A stretch of DNA of 38,310 nt from Desulfobacteraceae bacterium (GCA_022340425.1 JAJDNY010000048.1:1-38310); one strand, 5' to 3'. Positions 6,276-14,792 are shown, numbered from the stretch's first letter. Notes: generated from the letters alone by a model not told the origin. Made by a program: numbers and translations.

Positions 6276-7421
6276 TCAAATAAAGAAATTCACTATCAGT
6301 GACAAAAACGAGGGCAGCAAGGGGATGACGATCATTCCCAGAAAAGCCTCGATTGATTTGAAATTAAAGGGCCACACGGGAATTGTCTGGATCAGATTGT
6401 TACGGGTTTCCTCCAGCTTCTCAAAAATTTTAACGCCGTTTTCCAGGTTCGCATTTTGGAAATCGGCGCGAATCAATTCTTCAAACAGCATTTTCTCTTT
6501 TTGACTTATGCGGGATATGAGCCTCTCTTTTTCCGCCTTCATTTGGTAGTGTGGAGCACCCAGCGGGAAAAAAAACAGCAGCGGCGCCAATATGGCATAG
6601 CCGCCGAGCATCAGTGGATTTCCGATGTCTGAAAACAGGGAGAGATCCTGAACCATTATTTTATCGATGACCTTCAGGGAAATATACACTCCGAACAGTA
6701 GGAGAATGTAGTTGAAAAACATACAGGTGCTGCTGATCCGCTTGAGCCCACAGCTCCCATCAGGATGCCAAGGGTCCAGTTTGATATTGAACTTCCCGGC
6801 ATTGAAAAATTCGTGAAGCCCCCAGGAAAAGATCACCACCTTCCAAATCAAAACCAGAGCCCAGTATATCAGGACAACTTGAATCAACGCAGCATAGGCC
6901 CCCACAGGCGTGAGCCCTTGTCGGCTGCTTAGAACATCCATCAGGATCGGCCCTCCCACCATCCAGCTTGGATCCTCATGATCCAAAATCTGCTGGAAAT
7001 ACAAATAGTTCAAGACAAATGTGGCCCCCATGAAGACCACGGGGTGAAGGTAACCGTTAAACCGGGCCGCAAGCCACTTACGGAAATTGTCGATTTGTTC
7101 GGGTTGCTTTTCTTGAAGCGTGTTTTCGAAGAGGTATTCAAATAAATCGGGGATCCCCTGATAAAATCGAAGGGTTAACCCGATGACGAATGGAAACAGA
7201 TACAACAGTGAAATAGACCAGCTGATGTTCTCCAGGTAAGTGACATAGTCATCGGAGTTCTCCCCCCCTGTAATAACCGCCCAGACCGTCAGGCTGAGGG
7301 ATACCAGCAAAAAAAAGAGAATCCCCAATCTAACCGGCGTTACAAATTTACAGGACGCGATGGCTTTGATCACAGGTTCAGTTTCGTAGACCTGAAAATG
7401 AAAGCGTGATTCAGTTGTCAT
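6276..7421 (-). CDS. Hypothetical multi-pass membrane protein, AT-richer than neighbours
   Basis: This is a 381-residue protein I do not recognise. About six or seven hydrophobic segments are visible: near residues 30-52, 70-88, 124-145, 172-200, 232-252, 268-290 and the extreme C-terminus (about 360-381). A charged, helical stretch of roughly 60 residues with many Glu, Lys and Asn (about 298-350) may form a coiled coil before the last segment. GGGGAG lies eight bases before the ATG at 7421. Its base composition and its use of Lys, Asn, Ile and Phe differ clearly from the GC-rich flanking genes, which suggests acquisition by transfer. It sits beside a decayed MFS gene, as expected for a region of gene turnover. 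Confidence 0.7.
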   Translation of the reverse strand: MTTESRFHFQVYETEPVIKAIASCKFVTPVRLGILFFLLVSLSLTVWAVITGGENSDDYVTYLENISWSISLLYLFPFVIGLTLRFYQGIPDLFEYLFENTLQEKQPEQIDNFRKWLAARFNGYLHPVVFMGATFVLNYLYFQQILDHEDPSWMVGGPILMDVLSSRQGLTPVGAYAALIQVVLIYWALVLIWKVVIFSWGLHEFFNAGKFNIKLDPWHPDGSCGLKRISSTCMFFNYILLLFGVYISLKVIDKIMVQDLSLFSDIGNPLMLGGYAILAPLLFFFPLGAPHYQMKAEKERLISRISQKEKMLFEELIRADFQNANLENGVKIFEKLEETRNNLIQTIPVWPFNFKSIEAFLGMIVIPLLPSFLSLIVNFFI

Positions 7422-7539
7422 TTTTCCAACTCCCCAATGCGGTGCGCCGTCCAGAGGGCGAAGTTTTGTTTAAACGCAACCCTGCAGTGGTGACACTGGC
7501 AACACGGCCGGTGAATAGGCCACGGAACCGTTCTTTGCC

Positions 7540-8485
7540 TCAAGACGCGGGCGGAAGGTTTTTCCGTTTCATCTCCAGCAGCCCGATTGCCAGGATGTTG
7601 GTCAGCAGCAGCAGGCCGATGCCGGTGACGCCGGCCCAGCCGAAGGCCTGGTAGCCGTAGCCGCTGACGGTGATCCCGACCGACCCGCCCAGGTAGTAGA
7701 GAGGGCAGGTAATTGAAGAGCACCGAGAAAATCCAGAAGGCGCTGAAGGCAACCGCAAAGATCCGCAGCAGATCGGGGCGCGCGATCAGTGCGAGAAACC
7801 CGTCGCCGCGGGCTTCAGCGCCCGCTTCACGCGCCTCGCGCGGCAGCCACAGCAGTGCGGCGAGCGTGGCGGCGGCGCTCAGCAGCGAGGCTGTGACAAA
7901 GGCCCAGCGCCAGTCCAGCGGCGGGTGAATCCAGCCGCCCAGCAGGCGGCCCCCCAGACCGCCGGCAACCGTGGCGGCAACGTAGGACCCCATGACCACG
8001 TTGAACCGTTCCACCGGCAGGCTGCGGGCCAGGTAAGCGACCAGGCAGGTGGTCATGGTCGGGATAAAGAGGCCCTGGACAAAGCGGAACACGATCAAGA
8101 GCGCCATCTGATGGGTGACGGCGCAGAGGAGGCCGAAAAGGGTCAGGACGATACCGCCGACGGCGATCAGCGGTTTGACGGGGAAGCGGTCGGCCAGGCG
8201 GCCGAAGGGCAGGTTGGCCAGGGCGATCCCCACGATCACGGCCGAGACGGTGTAGGACGCCTGTTTCTCGTCCATCCCGAACTCCTGCCGGATCACCGGC
8301 AAAACGGGCTGCACCAGGTAAATGGCGGTGAAGCTGGCCGAGACCAGGGTTTGCAGGCCAAAGGTGCCAACGGCTGACAATTCCGTAAAAAGGCCAACTT
8401 CTGCGTTGCGCTGCATCTCGAAGTCGCTGCGGCCTACAGGTGTATGCCTCACTCCTCGAGATTTGCGCGCCTTGAAATAGGCCAT
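7540..8485 (-). pseudogene. MFS transporter pseudogene: internal deletion plus frameshift, repeat-derived 5' end
   Basis: The N-terminal two-thirds of an MFS carrier is readable (IYLVQPVLPVIRQEFGMDE, then LANLPFGRLADRFPVKPL) up to the motif FSVLFNYLP. After about 7703 the frame turns to nonsense, running to 7418. The C-terminal end of the same family resumes in another frame (LYYLGGSVGITVSGYGYQ, then MKRKNLPPAS) and stops at 7540. Family members have roughly 80-100 more residues between these two pieces, so segments of about TM7 to TM10 are missing and the join is out of frame. The first 35 or so codons of the open frame are translated repeat DNA (8381-8524). An original start is not visible, so the promoter and start were probably also lost. 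Confidence 0.75.
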
Positions 8486-8524
8486 TTTACGAAACTTTTT
8501 GGATTTTAACTTACTGGTTCATCA
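8381..8524. repeat. Palindromic dispersed repeat, copy A
   Basis: This stretch shares long identical blocks with 12228-12370: TTCCGTAAAAA at the left end, CTGCGTTGCGCTGCATCTCG then AAGTCGCTGCGG in the middle, and CTCGAGATTTGCGCGCCTTGA on the right. Matching 5' and 3' halves (ATCTCGA with TCGAGAT) make it an extended imperfect hairpin. It overlaps the 5' end of the MFS pseudogene. The central loop differs from copy B. Confidence 0.8.
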
Positions 8525-8638
8525 ACGGCGCGTGGGGGCATCGTCTTCCTGTGGGGGGCCGCCGCGGGTGCTGTAGGGGCCTTGCCGCCGAAAAGCGGGC
8601 GCCCGCAGCCGGCAAGCTGGGTGCCGCACCGGCGGCGC

Positions 8639-11323
8639 TCAGAACCCCGGCAGTCTGAATTTCAGCGTGACCTCGCCGGTCTCGCGGTCGATCTGCACCA
8701 TCCGGCCGTCGGCGGCGGTGGGGGTCAGCTTCTGGCCCGTGACCATCTCCAGCAGTCCGCCGACAAACTGCATCCCGGTGTTGAGCACGGCCTCGATCTT
8801 TTCGGGCGGCTGGGAGGCCAGGAGATGGGCCCCGCCGTCGAGCTGGGCGGGAGCCCCGGCGTTTGGCGCCGAAGACGCCGACTCGGCCTCCTCGCCGGTG
8901 ACGTCCAGGGCCTCCCCGGCCTTTCGGAGGGCTTCGGGGTTGAGGAAGTGGGGCGTGTCCTCGGGAATCTCTTCCGGCGCCGCGGCGGGCGGGGCGGACG
9001 CCTCCAGGCTATCGCCCAGCATCTCGCGCAGGCGGTTGACCAGCTCGGTGCGTTTTTCGTGGGAGAAGGTCACCAGATCGGCGCCCCCCTCGAAGACCCC
9101 TTTGAAGAGGTCGGTCTTGAGTTGAATGCCGGCCAGTATTTTCTCCTCGATGCTCTCCTTGGCCACCAGGTTGATCACGTTGATGCAGCGGCTTTTCTGC
9201 CCGATGCGGTTCACCCGGCCGACGCGCTGCTTCAGGCGCGCCGGGTTCCAGGGCAACTCGAAATTCAGCACGCAGTCCGCCGCCTGCAGGTTGAGCCCCG
9301 TGCCGCCGGCATCGGTGGAGAGAAAGACCCGGCAGTCGGGGTTGTGGGTGAACTCGTCGATCAGCGCCTGGCGTTTCGGGACCGGCACCTTGCCCGAGAG
9401 TTCCACGAACGGGATACCGGCATCCGAGAGGTGGCGGCCGATGAGGTAGGTCATGGTGGTCCACTCGGAGAAGATCACCATCTTGCGGTTGCTCTGCACC
9501 ACCAGCTCGTCAACGATCCCGCGCAGCTCGTCGAGCTTGGGGGAAATCTTGGTTTTACGGTCGATGAGGTAGGTGGCGTTGCAGGCCTGACGCATCCGCA
9601 GCAGCAGCTCCTGCATGCGCCGCAGGTCGACCGGGGTCAGAAACTTCTTGTGGAGCAGCGGCATCAGGGCCTGGGCGTAGCCCGCGTGCAGCTTGCGCTG
9701 CTGGTGGTGCAGATCGATGTAGTAGGTGTTCTCCACCTGTTCGGGAAGATCGTTAAGCACCTCCTCCTTGCGGCGGCGGATCACCAGGCCCTGCAGCCGC
9801 TGGTGCAGCCGGTCCAGGTTGCGGTAGCCGACGATCTTGTTTTTGGTGCTGCGGCTGAGCATGAAATGCTCGGCCGCAAAGCGCCACAGCGGCGAGAGCA
9901 GCCGCGGGTCGAGAAACTGGACGATGGAGTAGACGTCCTCCAGCTTGTTCTCCAGGGGGGTGCCGGTCAGGACCAGGGCATGCCGCCGCGGCAGGCGCTT
10001 GACGGCATCGGCGGTCTTGGTGGAGAAATTCTTGATCCGCTGGGCCTCGTCCAGGATCACGAGGTCCGGCTCGAAGCGCCGGAGGGTGCTAACATCGCGC
10101 AGCACGGCCTCGTAGTTGGTGATCTTGAAATAGGCCGGGTCCTCGAGATAGGTCTCCCGGCGTTTTTTAGGCGGGCCCGACACGACCACCGCCTTTTGGT
10201 CCGAGAACCGCTCGATTTCCCGGCGCCACTGCTCTTTCAGGGAGGCCATGGTGACCACCAGCACCTTGCTGAAACCGAAAACCTCCTTTTTCAGGGTGGC
10301 CAGCGCGATGGCCTGCAGGGTCTTGCCGAGGCCCATCTCGTCGCCGATCAGGGCGGCATCGCGGTAGAGCCCGAAACGCACCCCGTCCTCCTGGTAGGGG
10401 TAGAGCCGGACCTTAAGGTTGGGCGGCGGCGGCGGATTCTTCTCGGCCAGCTCGACCAATTGCCGGCGTTCGGCGTCCCGCGCCAGGGCCGCGAAGACCC
10501 CCTCCTGGACCCGGACCTGCTTGTTGCCGTCCAGCTGCGGCAGCACATTCCATAAGGGGGCCATGCCATCTCCGGTGTAGGCCCCGTGCTGGTCGAAGCA
10601 CGGCGCCAGGATCCGCCGCAGGTCCACGGTCTGGTCCTTGGGCAGCTCCGAGAAGACCCGCGGGGCGGCATCGGCCGAGTCCCAGTAGAGATCCACGAAA
10701 GGGAAGCGTTCCTGCGCCAGACGCTTGGCGAAGTCTTTGCGGCGCTTCAAACGCTGGGTCAGGCAGATGAGATGCTTGCAGGTTCCCAGGCGGTTGATGA
10801 GGTAATCGGGGCAGGTGCAGTGCCCGCCGCCCTGGTCCGGGGTGTGCAGGGTCACCGTGTACTGCCGCCCGTTTTCGGTTTCCAGCAGGTGCTGCCCCTT
10901 GAGCATCTCGCCTTCGGTGATCTTGAAATGCTCGTTGCGAGCGCGGCTTTTACGGTCCTCCAGGGCCTGGGTGCGGATCTCCTCGGGGGTGAGAAAGGCC
11001 TCCTGGTCCGGCTCGGGCGGCGACTGCCGGGCTTGACGCGCGTCCAGCAGGTCCTTGGTGTAGAGCAGGACCGCCACGGTGTGTTTGCAGCCGTTGCCGG
11101 GATAGGGACAGGAACACGAGGTGGCCAGCGCCTGGCCGCCGAGATCGACGCGGGTGGTGTAGTCGCCGTAGCTGCCGTCCACTTGGTAGGCGAAGCGCCC
11201 GGCTTCAAAATCCTGGTCCTCCAGAATGAAGGCGCCGTTTTCGTAAAGGCGCAGCCCCCGTTTGTAGATCAGGAAAGAGTCGGCCACGTCGTGGCGGATG
11301 AGGTCGCGGGTCAGGGCGAACAT
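8639..11323 (-). CDS. SNF2-family helicase with two SWIM zinc-binding motifs
   Basis: This 894-residue protein is a RapA/SNF2-type ATP-dependent DNA translocase. N-terminal SWIM motif 1 has Cys70-x-Cys72 with Cys79-x-His81, and a second has Cys169-x-Cys171 with Cys182-x-His184. The helicase core follows: Walker A GDEMGLGKT at about 325-333, the DEAQ box near 421, TGTPLENK, and the C-terminal lobe with FSEWTTM, STDAGGTGLNLQAAD and QRVGRVNRIGQK near 699. A less conserved tail of about 150 residues is acidic and Ala/Pro-rich. AAAGGAG lies eight bases before the ATG. The gene starts 42 bases after the M23 peptidase gene ends and is probably cotranscribed. Likely remodels protein-DNA complexes; the precise target is unknown. 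Confidence 0.9.
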   Translation of the reverse strand: MFALTRDLIRHDVADSFLIYKRGLRLYENGAFILEDQDFEAGRFAYQVDGSYGDYTTRVDLGGQALATSCSCPYPGNGCKHTVAVLLYTKDLLDARQARQSPPEPDQEAFLTPEEIRTQALEDRKSRARNEHFKITEGEMLKGQHLLETENGRQYTVTLHTPDQGGGHCTCPDYLINRLGTCKHLICLTQRLKRRKDFAKRLAQERFPFVDLYWDSADAAPRVFSELPKDQTVDLRRILAPCFDQHGAYTGDGMAPLWNVLPQLDGNKQVRVQEGVFAALARDAERRQLVELAEKNPPPPPNLKVRLYPYQEDGVRFGLYRDAALIGDEMGLGKTLQAIALATLKKEVFGFSKVLVVTMASLKEQWRREIERFSDQKAVVVSGPPKKRRETYLEDPAYFKITNYEAVLRDVSTLRRFEPDLVILDEAQRIKNFSTKTADAVKRLPRRHALVLTGTPLENKLEDVYSIVQFLDPRLLSPLWRFAAEHFMLSRSTKNKIVGYRNLDRLHQRLQGLVIRRRKEEVLNDLPEQVENTYYIDLHHQQRKLHAGYAQALMPLLHKKFLTPVDLRRMQELLLRMRQACNATYLIDRKTKISPKLDELRGIVDELVVQSNRKMVIFSEWTTMTYLIGRHLSDAGIPFVELSGKVPVPKRQALIDEFTHNPDCRVFLSTDAGGTGLNLQAADCVLNFELPWNPARLKQRVGRVNRIGQKSRCINVINLVAKESIEEKILAGIQLKTDLFKGVFEGGADLVTFSHEKRTELVNRLREMLGDSLEASAPPAAAPEEIPEDTPHFLNPEALRKAGEALDVTGEEAESASSAPNAGAPAQLDGGAHLLASQPPEKIEAVLNTGMQFVGGLLEMVTGQKLTPTAADGRMVQIDRETGEVTLKFRLPGF

Positions 11324-11365
11324 GCAATGGTCTCCTTTCAGTGGGGTGCAAGCCGCGGCGGTGCT

Positions 11366-12199
11366 TCAGGGGCGCTGGCCGGCGGGCATGGGCGGCACCA
11401 GCAAGGTGGGGTCGATGCGCTGCTCGAACCAGTTCATGCGCCAGTCCAGGTGGGAACCGGTGACCCGCCCGCTGGCGCCCACGCGGGCGATCACCTCGCC
11501 CTGGCGAACGGCCTGCCCCTCGCGCACCAGGATGGCGCTCAAATGCAAAAATGTAGAGGACACCCCGTGGCCATGGTCGAGGATCAGGGTGCGGCCGGAG
11601 AAGAACATGTCCGGGTGGACCAGGCTGACCACCCCGTCGGCCGGGGCTTTGACCGGGGTGCCGGCCGGGGCCGCGATGTCGACGCCGTAGTGGGGCCGGC
11701 GCGGTTCGCCGTTTAGAATCCGCTGGCTGCCGTAAACCCCCGAGATCCGGCCGTGGACCGGCCAGATGAAGCCCCGGGCGAAATCGGTGCGTGGGTCGTC
11801 GCGCTCGCGGGCCGTGCGCGCCAGCGCCGCCTCCCGCCGGATGCGCTTGAGGTCCTCGGGCGCCGGCGTCACCTTGCGCTGAGGCAGCCCGCCGATCCGC
11901 TGGATATCGTAGCTGCGGGCGGCGATGCGCACCGGGTGGCGTGTTTCACCGCCGTCGGCGGTGCGCAGGGTGAGGACGGTTTCCAGCGGCGCATCACGGT
12001 CAAAGCCGATCACGAAAAGCCCGTCGGGCGAAAGGCGCAAGGTGCGCCCCTGGAAGGCGACCGTGGTCCCCGGCGCCGCCCGGCCGATCAGCAGGCCCCC
12101 CTGCACCCGCTGGCCCTTCAGCTCGATAGCGGCTGCCGGCGCCGTCAGGGCCAGCAGAACCAGACCAGAGACCAGGGGGCGCCAAAAGATGGTGTGCAT
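11366..12199 (-). CDS. M23 family (LytM-type) metallopeptidase, exported
   Basis: This is a 277-residue protein with an N-terminal signal sequence (hydrophobic core about residues 8-20, then APAAA). A beta-rich domain is followed by the peptidase domain at about 145-265. Zinc-site residues visible are His170-xxx-Asp174 (HYGVD), the DHGHG turn, and His219 in FLHLS. The third motif is GSHLDW: His250 is followed two residues later by Asp252 where the classical family has a second His ligand. Other M23 proteins with HLDWRMNW ends exist, so this may be a subfamily feature rather than loss of activity. Likely cleaves peptidoglycan cross-bridges in the periplasm or regulates such enzymes. The ribosome site is weak. 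Confidence 0.85.
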   Translation of the reverse strand: MHTIFWRPLVSGLVLLALTAPAAAIELKGQRVQGGLLIGRAAPGTTVAFQGRTLRLSPDGLFVIGFDRDAPLETVLTLRTADGGETRHPVRIAARSYDIQRIGGLPQRKVTPAPEDLKRIRREAALARTARERDDPRTDFARGFIWPVHGRISGVYGSQRILNGEPRRPHYGVDIAAPAGTPVKAPADGVVSLVHPDMFFSGRTLILDHGHGVSSTFLHLSAILVREGQAVRQGEVIARVGASGRVTGSHLDWRMNWFEQRIDPTLLVPPMPAGQRP

Positions 12200-12216
12200 G
12201 ACTTCAACCCCGTTTC

Positions 12217-12373
12217 AATTCTGACGGTTCCGTAAAAAGCCCAAGTTCTGCGTTGCGCTGCATCTCGAAGTCGCTGCGGCGTACCTTAAGTACGCCTCAC
12301 GCCTCGAGATTTGCGCGCCTTGAACTTGAACTTTTTTCGAAACCGTCTGGTTTTTGACTTTTTACCGCTTTAT
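12217..12373. repeat. Palindromic dispersed repeat, copy B (most complete)
   Basis: Related to 8381-8524, and followed head-to-tail by a truncated copy at 12374. Its core is a perfect hairpin (GGCGTAC 12278-12284, CTTAA loop, GTACGCC 12290-12296) inside a longer stem in which ATCTCGA pairs with TCGAGAT and AAGTTC with GAACTT. It lies between the start of the M23 gene and the end of yceH. Confidence 0.85.
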
Positions 12374-12450
12374 CAATTCTGACGGTTCCGTAAAAAACCC
12401 AAGTTCCCCGTTGCGCCGCGTTTCGAAGTCGTCGCGGCCCCGACCGGGCC
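12374..12450. repeat. Palindromic dispersed repeat, copy C (truncated, diverged)
   Basis: It begins with the same CAATTCTGACGGTTCCG block as copy B, directly adjoining it, and keeps CCGTTGCGCCGCG and TTCGAAGTCG as diverged versions of the core. The right half is missing because the sequence runs into the 3' end of yceH at 12452. Confidence 0.65.
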
Positions 12451-12451
12451 C

Positions 12452-13114
12452 CTACTCAAATTTGCGCTTGAATTCCAGAAACTCCGCACGCAGGTCGTCC
12501 AGCGCCTGCCGCAGACCCGCAACCGCCTGTTCCAGCGCGGCGATCCCTTCGGAGGAAGCCGCGCCAGGCCCCGGTGCGGCGGCCGACACGGGTTCGCCCC
12601 TTTCTGCCTCCGGCTCCGGTGGGCAGAAGCAGTGGGCAAAACGGTTTTCCTTGTGCCCCGGCCGGCGGGGGAGTTCCGCCGCAAACGGCCCCTGCTCGTG
12701 GGCGATCAGCCTCTGCAGGGTGTGCTCCACCGCGGCCAGGCCGCCAAACTCCAGCAGCCGGGCGCTGCGCGCGCGCAGTTCACCGGCGGTCTGGGGCCCG
12801 CGCAGGAGCAGTTCACACAGCAAGGCGAGTTCGCTTACGGAAAAATCGGCCGTGTCTTTCAGGTTGTGCTCGTACTTGGGGACGCGGCTGCCCTGGGTCT
12901 TGACCTGCCAGACCAGCCGCCGGCGGCGCAGCCCGTCCAGCCCCCGGATGACGGCCGCCTCGTCCAGGGTCATGACCGGGTCGCGGTTGGTCTTCTGGTT
13001 GCAGGCGGCAATCAGGGCGTTCAGGGTCAGCGGGTAATAGTCGGGGGTCGCCATCTGCTTTTCGATCAGCGCCCCCAGGATGCGGGCTTCGACGGGATCC
13101 AGCGAAATATCCAT
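12452..13114 (-). CDS. yceH: YceH/DUF480 family protein
   Basis: This 220-residue protein matches the DUF480 (YceH) family, which folds as two winged-helix domains. N-terminal hallmarks are VEARILGALIEKQMATPDYYPLTLNALIAACNQ (read across about residues 7-40) and SRVPKYEHN; the second domain shows LALLCELLLRGPQTAGELR. A C-terminal helical tail of about 50 residues is Ala/Glu/Leu-rich and may be a coiled coil. The start at 13114 has GGAGG six bases upstream; a longer open frame to 13171 lacks a ribosome site. The family's role is unknown, although the fold suggests DNA binding. It is divergent from the PHP phosphatase gene. Confidence 0.9.
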   Translation of the reverse strand: MDISLDPVEARILGALIEKQMATPDYYPLTLNALIAACNQKTNRDPVMTLDEAAVIRGLDGLRRRRLVWQVKTQGSRVPKYEHNLKDTADFSVSELALLCELLLRGPQTAGELRARSARLLEFGGLAAVEHTLQRLIAHEQGPFAAELPRRPGHKENRFAHCFCPPEPEAERGEPVSAAAPGPGAASSEGIAALEQAVAGLRQALDDLRAEFLEFKRKFE

Positions 13115-13414
13115 GCGGTTCCTCCGGCTGCCGGCGCTGCCGCCGGCAAAATGGGGATGATCCCCCGCCACCGACGGGCGCCCCCTGCCCCGCCGGCGGG
13201 AAAATCAAGGGGCGGACATGCGGGTTTTTTTACCACGCTTTGGGAAAAACTGGGAAGAAAAATGAAAAAAATCGGTCCCCCGCCGCACAATCCGCTTGAC
13301 GCGCGCAGGGGGCGGCCGCACCATACAGTCGATGAGCCAAAACCGGACCGCGGCCGCCGGGAATACATCCCGGGGCAGCACGACCGCCGCGCCCCTTGAC
13401 CAGGAGCCACGCCC
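13115..13414. other. Divergent intergenic region between yceH and the PHP gene
   Basis: This 300-base region must contain both promoters. It holds an AT-rich patch with T- and A-runs at about 13225-13270. No hexamer pair with good spacing stood out, and no ORF here looks coding. Confidence 0.4.
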
Positions 13415-14209
13415 ATGCTGGTGAATGCCTATCCCGGCTTCGACTGCCACATCCACAGCAGCTTTTCGGACGGTTGCGCGAGCCTCGAAGCCATGGCCCG
13501 CAGCGCCGTTGCCCGGGGTCTGAACGGTGTGGTGTTCACCGACCACATGCCGCTGCCCTTCGAAAACCGCTATGCCCTGGCGCATCGACGGTTGGAGGCC
13601 TATCGCGCCGAGATCCAGGCCGTGCGCCGGCGGATGAGCGGCCGCCTGCAGGTGCTGATGGGACTGGAGATGGAATACCTGCCTTCCCACGGCGCCTGGA
13701 GCCGAGAGATCGCCCAAGACCCCTGGGACGTCCTGATCGCATCGGTGCACCAGCTGGAAGAGAAAGGCCGGCGTTTCCTGATCAACGGCACTGCGGCGGA
13801 GTTCGTCACGGCCCTGGAAACCGGTTTCGGGGGGGACCTCCGGCGCCTCTGCGAGGCCTACTACCGACAGAGCATCGCCATGGTTGAAACCGGCCTGTTC
13901 CGCATCCTGGGCCACCTGGACGTCCTGGGCAAACACAACCGCAACGGACGCTTTTTCGACGAAAGCGCCCCCTGGTACCGGGAGTTGGTGGCCGCGCTGC
14001 TGGCGGCCGTCGGGCAGGCCGGAATGGTGGTGGAGATCAACACCGGCGGTCTGGACCACGACGTCCGCAGCGCCTACCCGGGCCCCCGGATTCTGGCGGC
14101 TATCGAGAAGAAGGGGATTCCCGTCTGCCTCTCCTCGGATGCCCACCGGCCGGAGGATGTCGCCCGCCACTTCGCGCGTTTCCCGACGGCGGCTCAGCAG
14201 GAGCCCTGA
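13415..14209 (+). CDS. PHP-domain phosphoesterase, histidinol-phosphatase (HisJ/HisK) type
   Basis: This 264-residue single-domain PHP protein has the metal-site motifs in order: His12-x-His14 with FSDG (Asp19), FTDH with Asp43 and His44, GLEMEYLP (Glu85, Glu87), SVHQL (His112), GHLDV (His167, Asp169) and SSDAH (Asp242, His244). This full set of trinuclear-metal ligands and the length fit histidinol-phosphatase, which makes histidinol in histidine synthesis. Other PHP phosphoesterases share the fold, so the substrate is inferred. AGGAG lies eight bases before the ATG. No other his gene is near, which is usual for PHP-type HolPases. Confidence 0.85.
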   Translation: MLVNAYPGFDCHIHSSFSDGCASLEAMARSAVARGLNGVVFTDHMPLPFENRYALAHRRLEAYRAEIQAVRRRMSGRLQVLMGLEMEYLPSHGAWSREIAQDPWDVLIASVHQLEEKGRRFLINGTAAEFVTALETGFGGDLRRLCEAYYRQSIAMVETGLFRILGHLDVLGKHNRNGRFFDESAPWYRELVAALLAAVGQAGMVVEINTGGLDHDVRSAYPGPRILAAIEKKGIPVCLSSDAHRPEDVARHFARFPTAAQQEP

Positions 14210-14231
14210 CGGCACCGGCGCCGAGTGCCGT
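14209..14231. terminator. Hairpin between convergent PHP and DnaJ-like genes
   Basis: A perfect 7-bp stem (ACGGCAC 14209-14215 with GTGCCGT 14225-14231) fills the space between the two stop codons. There is no T-run. It probably separates the two convergent transcripts. Confidence 0.45.
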
Positions 14232-14792
14232 TCAGGTTCTCGGGTGCCATTTGCGCCAACCGCGGTAGGCCGCCAGCTCACCCTGCAGCGCGTTGATGAT
14301 GGTGGTCAAAACGGCCAGGTCATCCATGAAGCCCAGCAGCGGGATGAAGTCGGGAACCAGATCGGTGGGGACGAGGAAATAGATCAGGCCGGCTGCGATC
14401 ACCCCCAGGGTGATCCCGTCCAGCCGGTAGCGGCCGGCGACGGCATCCCGAAAAAGACCATACAGATCGTTGACCGCTGCCATGACCTTGCCGAAGACCG
14501 GCGTGGCCCGCTGCATTTTGCGTTCGAAAGCCCCCTTCTCGTCATACGCCTCGAAATCCCGCCCGCCCGCAAACCGCAGCATCCGATCATACGTCTTGCG
14601 CCGCCCGGGATCGCCCAGGACGTGATAGGCCTGGTTCAGGACCTTGGTGATCTCCTCTGCCTCGGCCTGCCGCTGGGGGTTTTTGTCAGGGTGAAACTCC
14701 TTGAGCTTGCGGTGGTAGGCATGCCGGATCTCTGCCGCGGGGGCTGCGGGATCGACCTCCAGGAATTCGTAGTAGTTGGGTGATGGGTCCAT
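14232..14792 (-). CDS. J-domain protein fused to a DUF1232 membrane segment
   Basis: This is a 186-residue protein. Residues 6-70 form a J domain with the invariant HPD at 34-36 (FHPDK) and the YDRML end, which stimulates the ATPase of Hsp70/DnaK. A charged linker (about 75-100) leads to residues 125-165, a DUF1232-like hydrophobic hairpin with the signature YFLVPTDLVPDFIPLLGFMDD. The protein is therefore probably a membrane-associated co-chaperone. The start at 14792 was chosen because the J domain begins right after it; a longer frame to 14861 adds a non-conserved stretch. It converges with the PHP gene and diverges from the RND operon. Confidence 0.85.
   Translation of the reverse strand: MDPSPNYYEFLEVDPAAPAAEIRHAYHRKLKEFHPDKNPQRQAEAEEITKVLNQAYHVLGDPGRRKTYDRMLRFAGGRDFEAYDEKGAFERKMQRATPVFGKVMAAVNDLYGLFRDAVAGRYRLDGITLGVIAAGLIYFLVPTDLVPDFIPLLGFMDDLAVLTTIINALQGELAAYRGWRKWHPRT

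Noticed and set aside
8582-10555. A long rightward open frame of about 650 codons
   Set aside because: It is antisense to the SNF2 helicase, whose motifs are clear. The rightward translation shows no domain.
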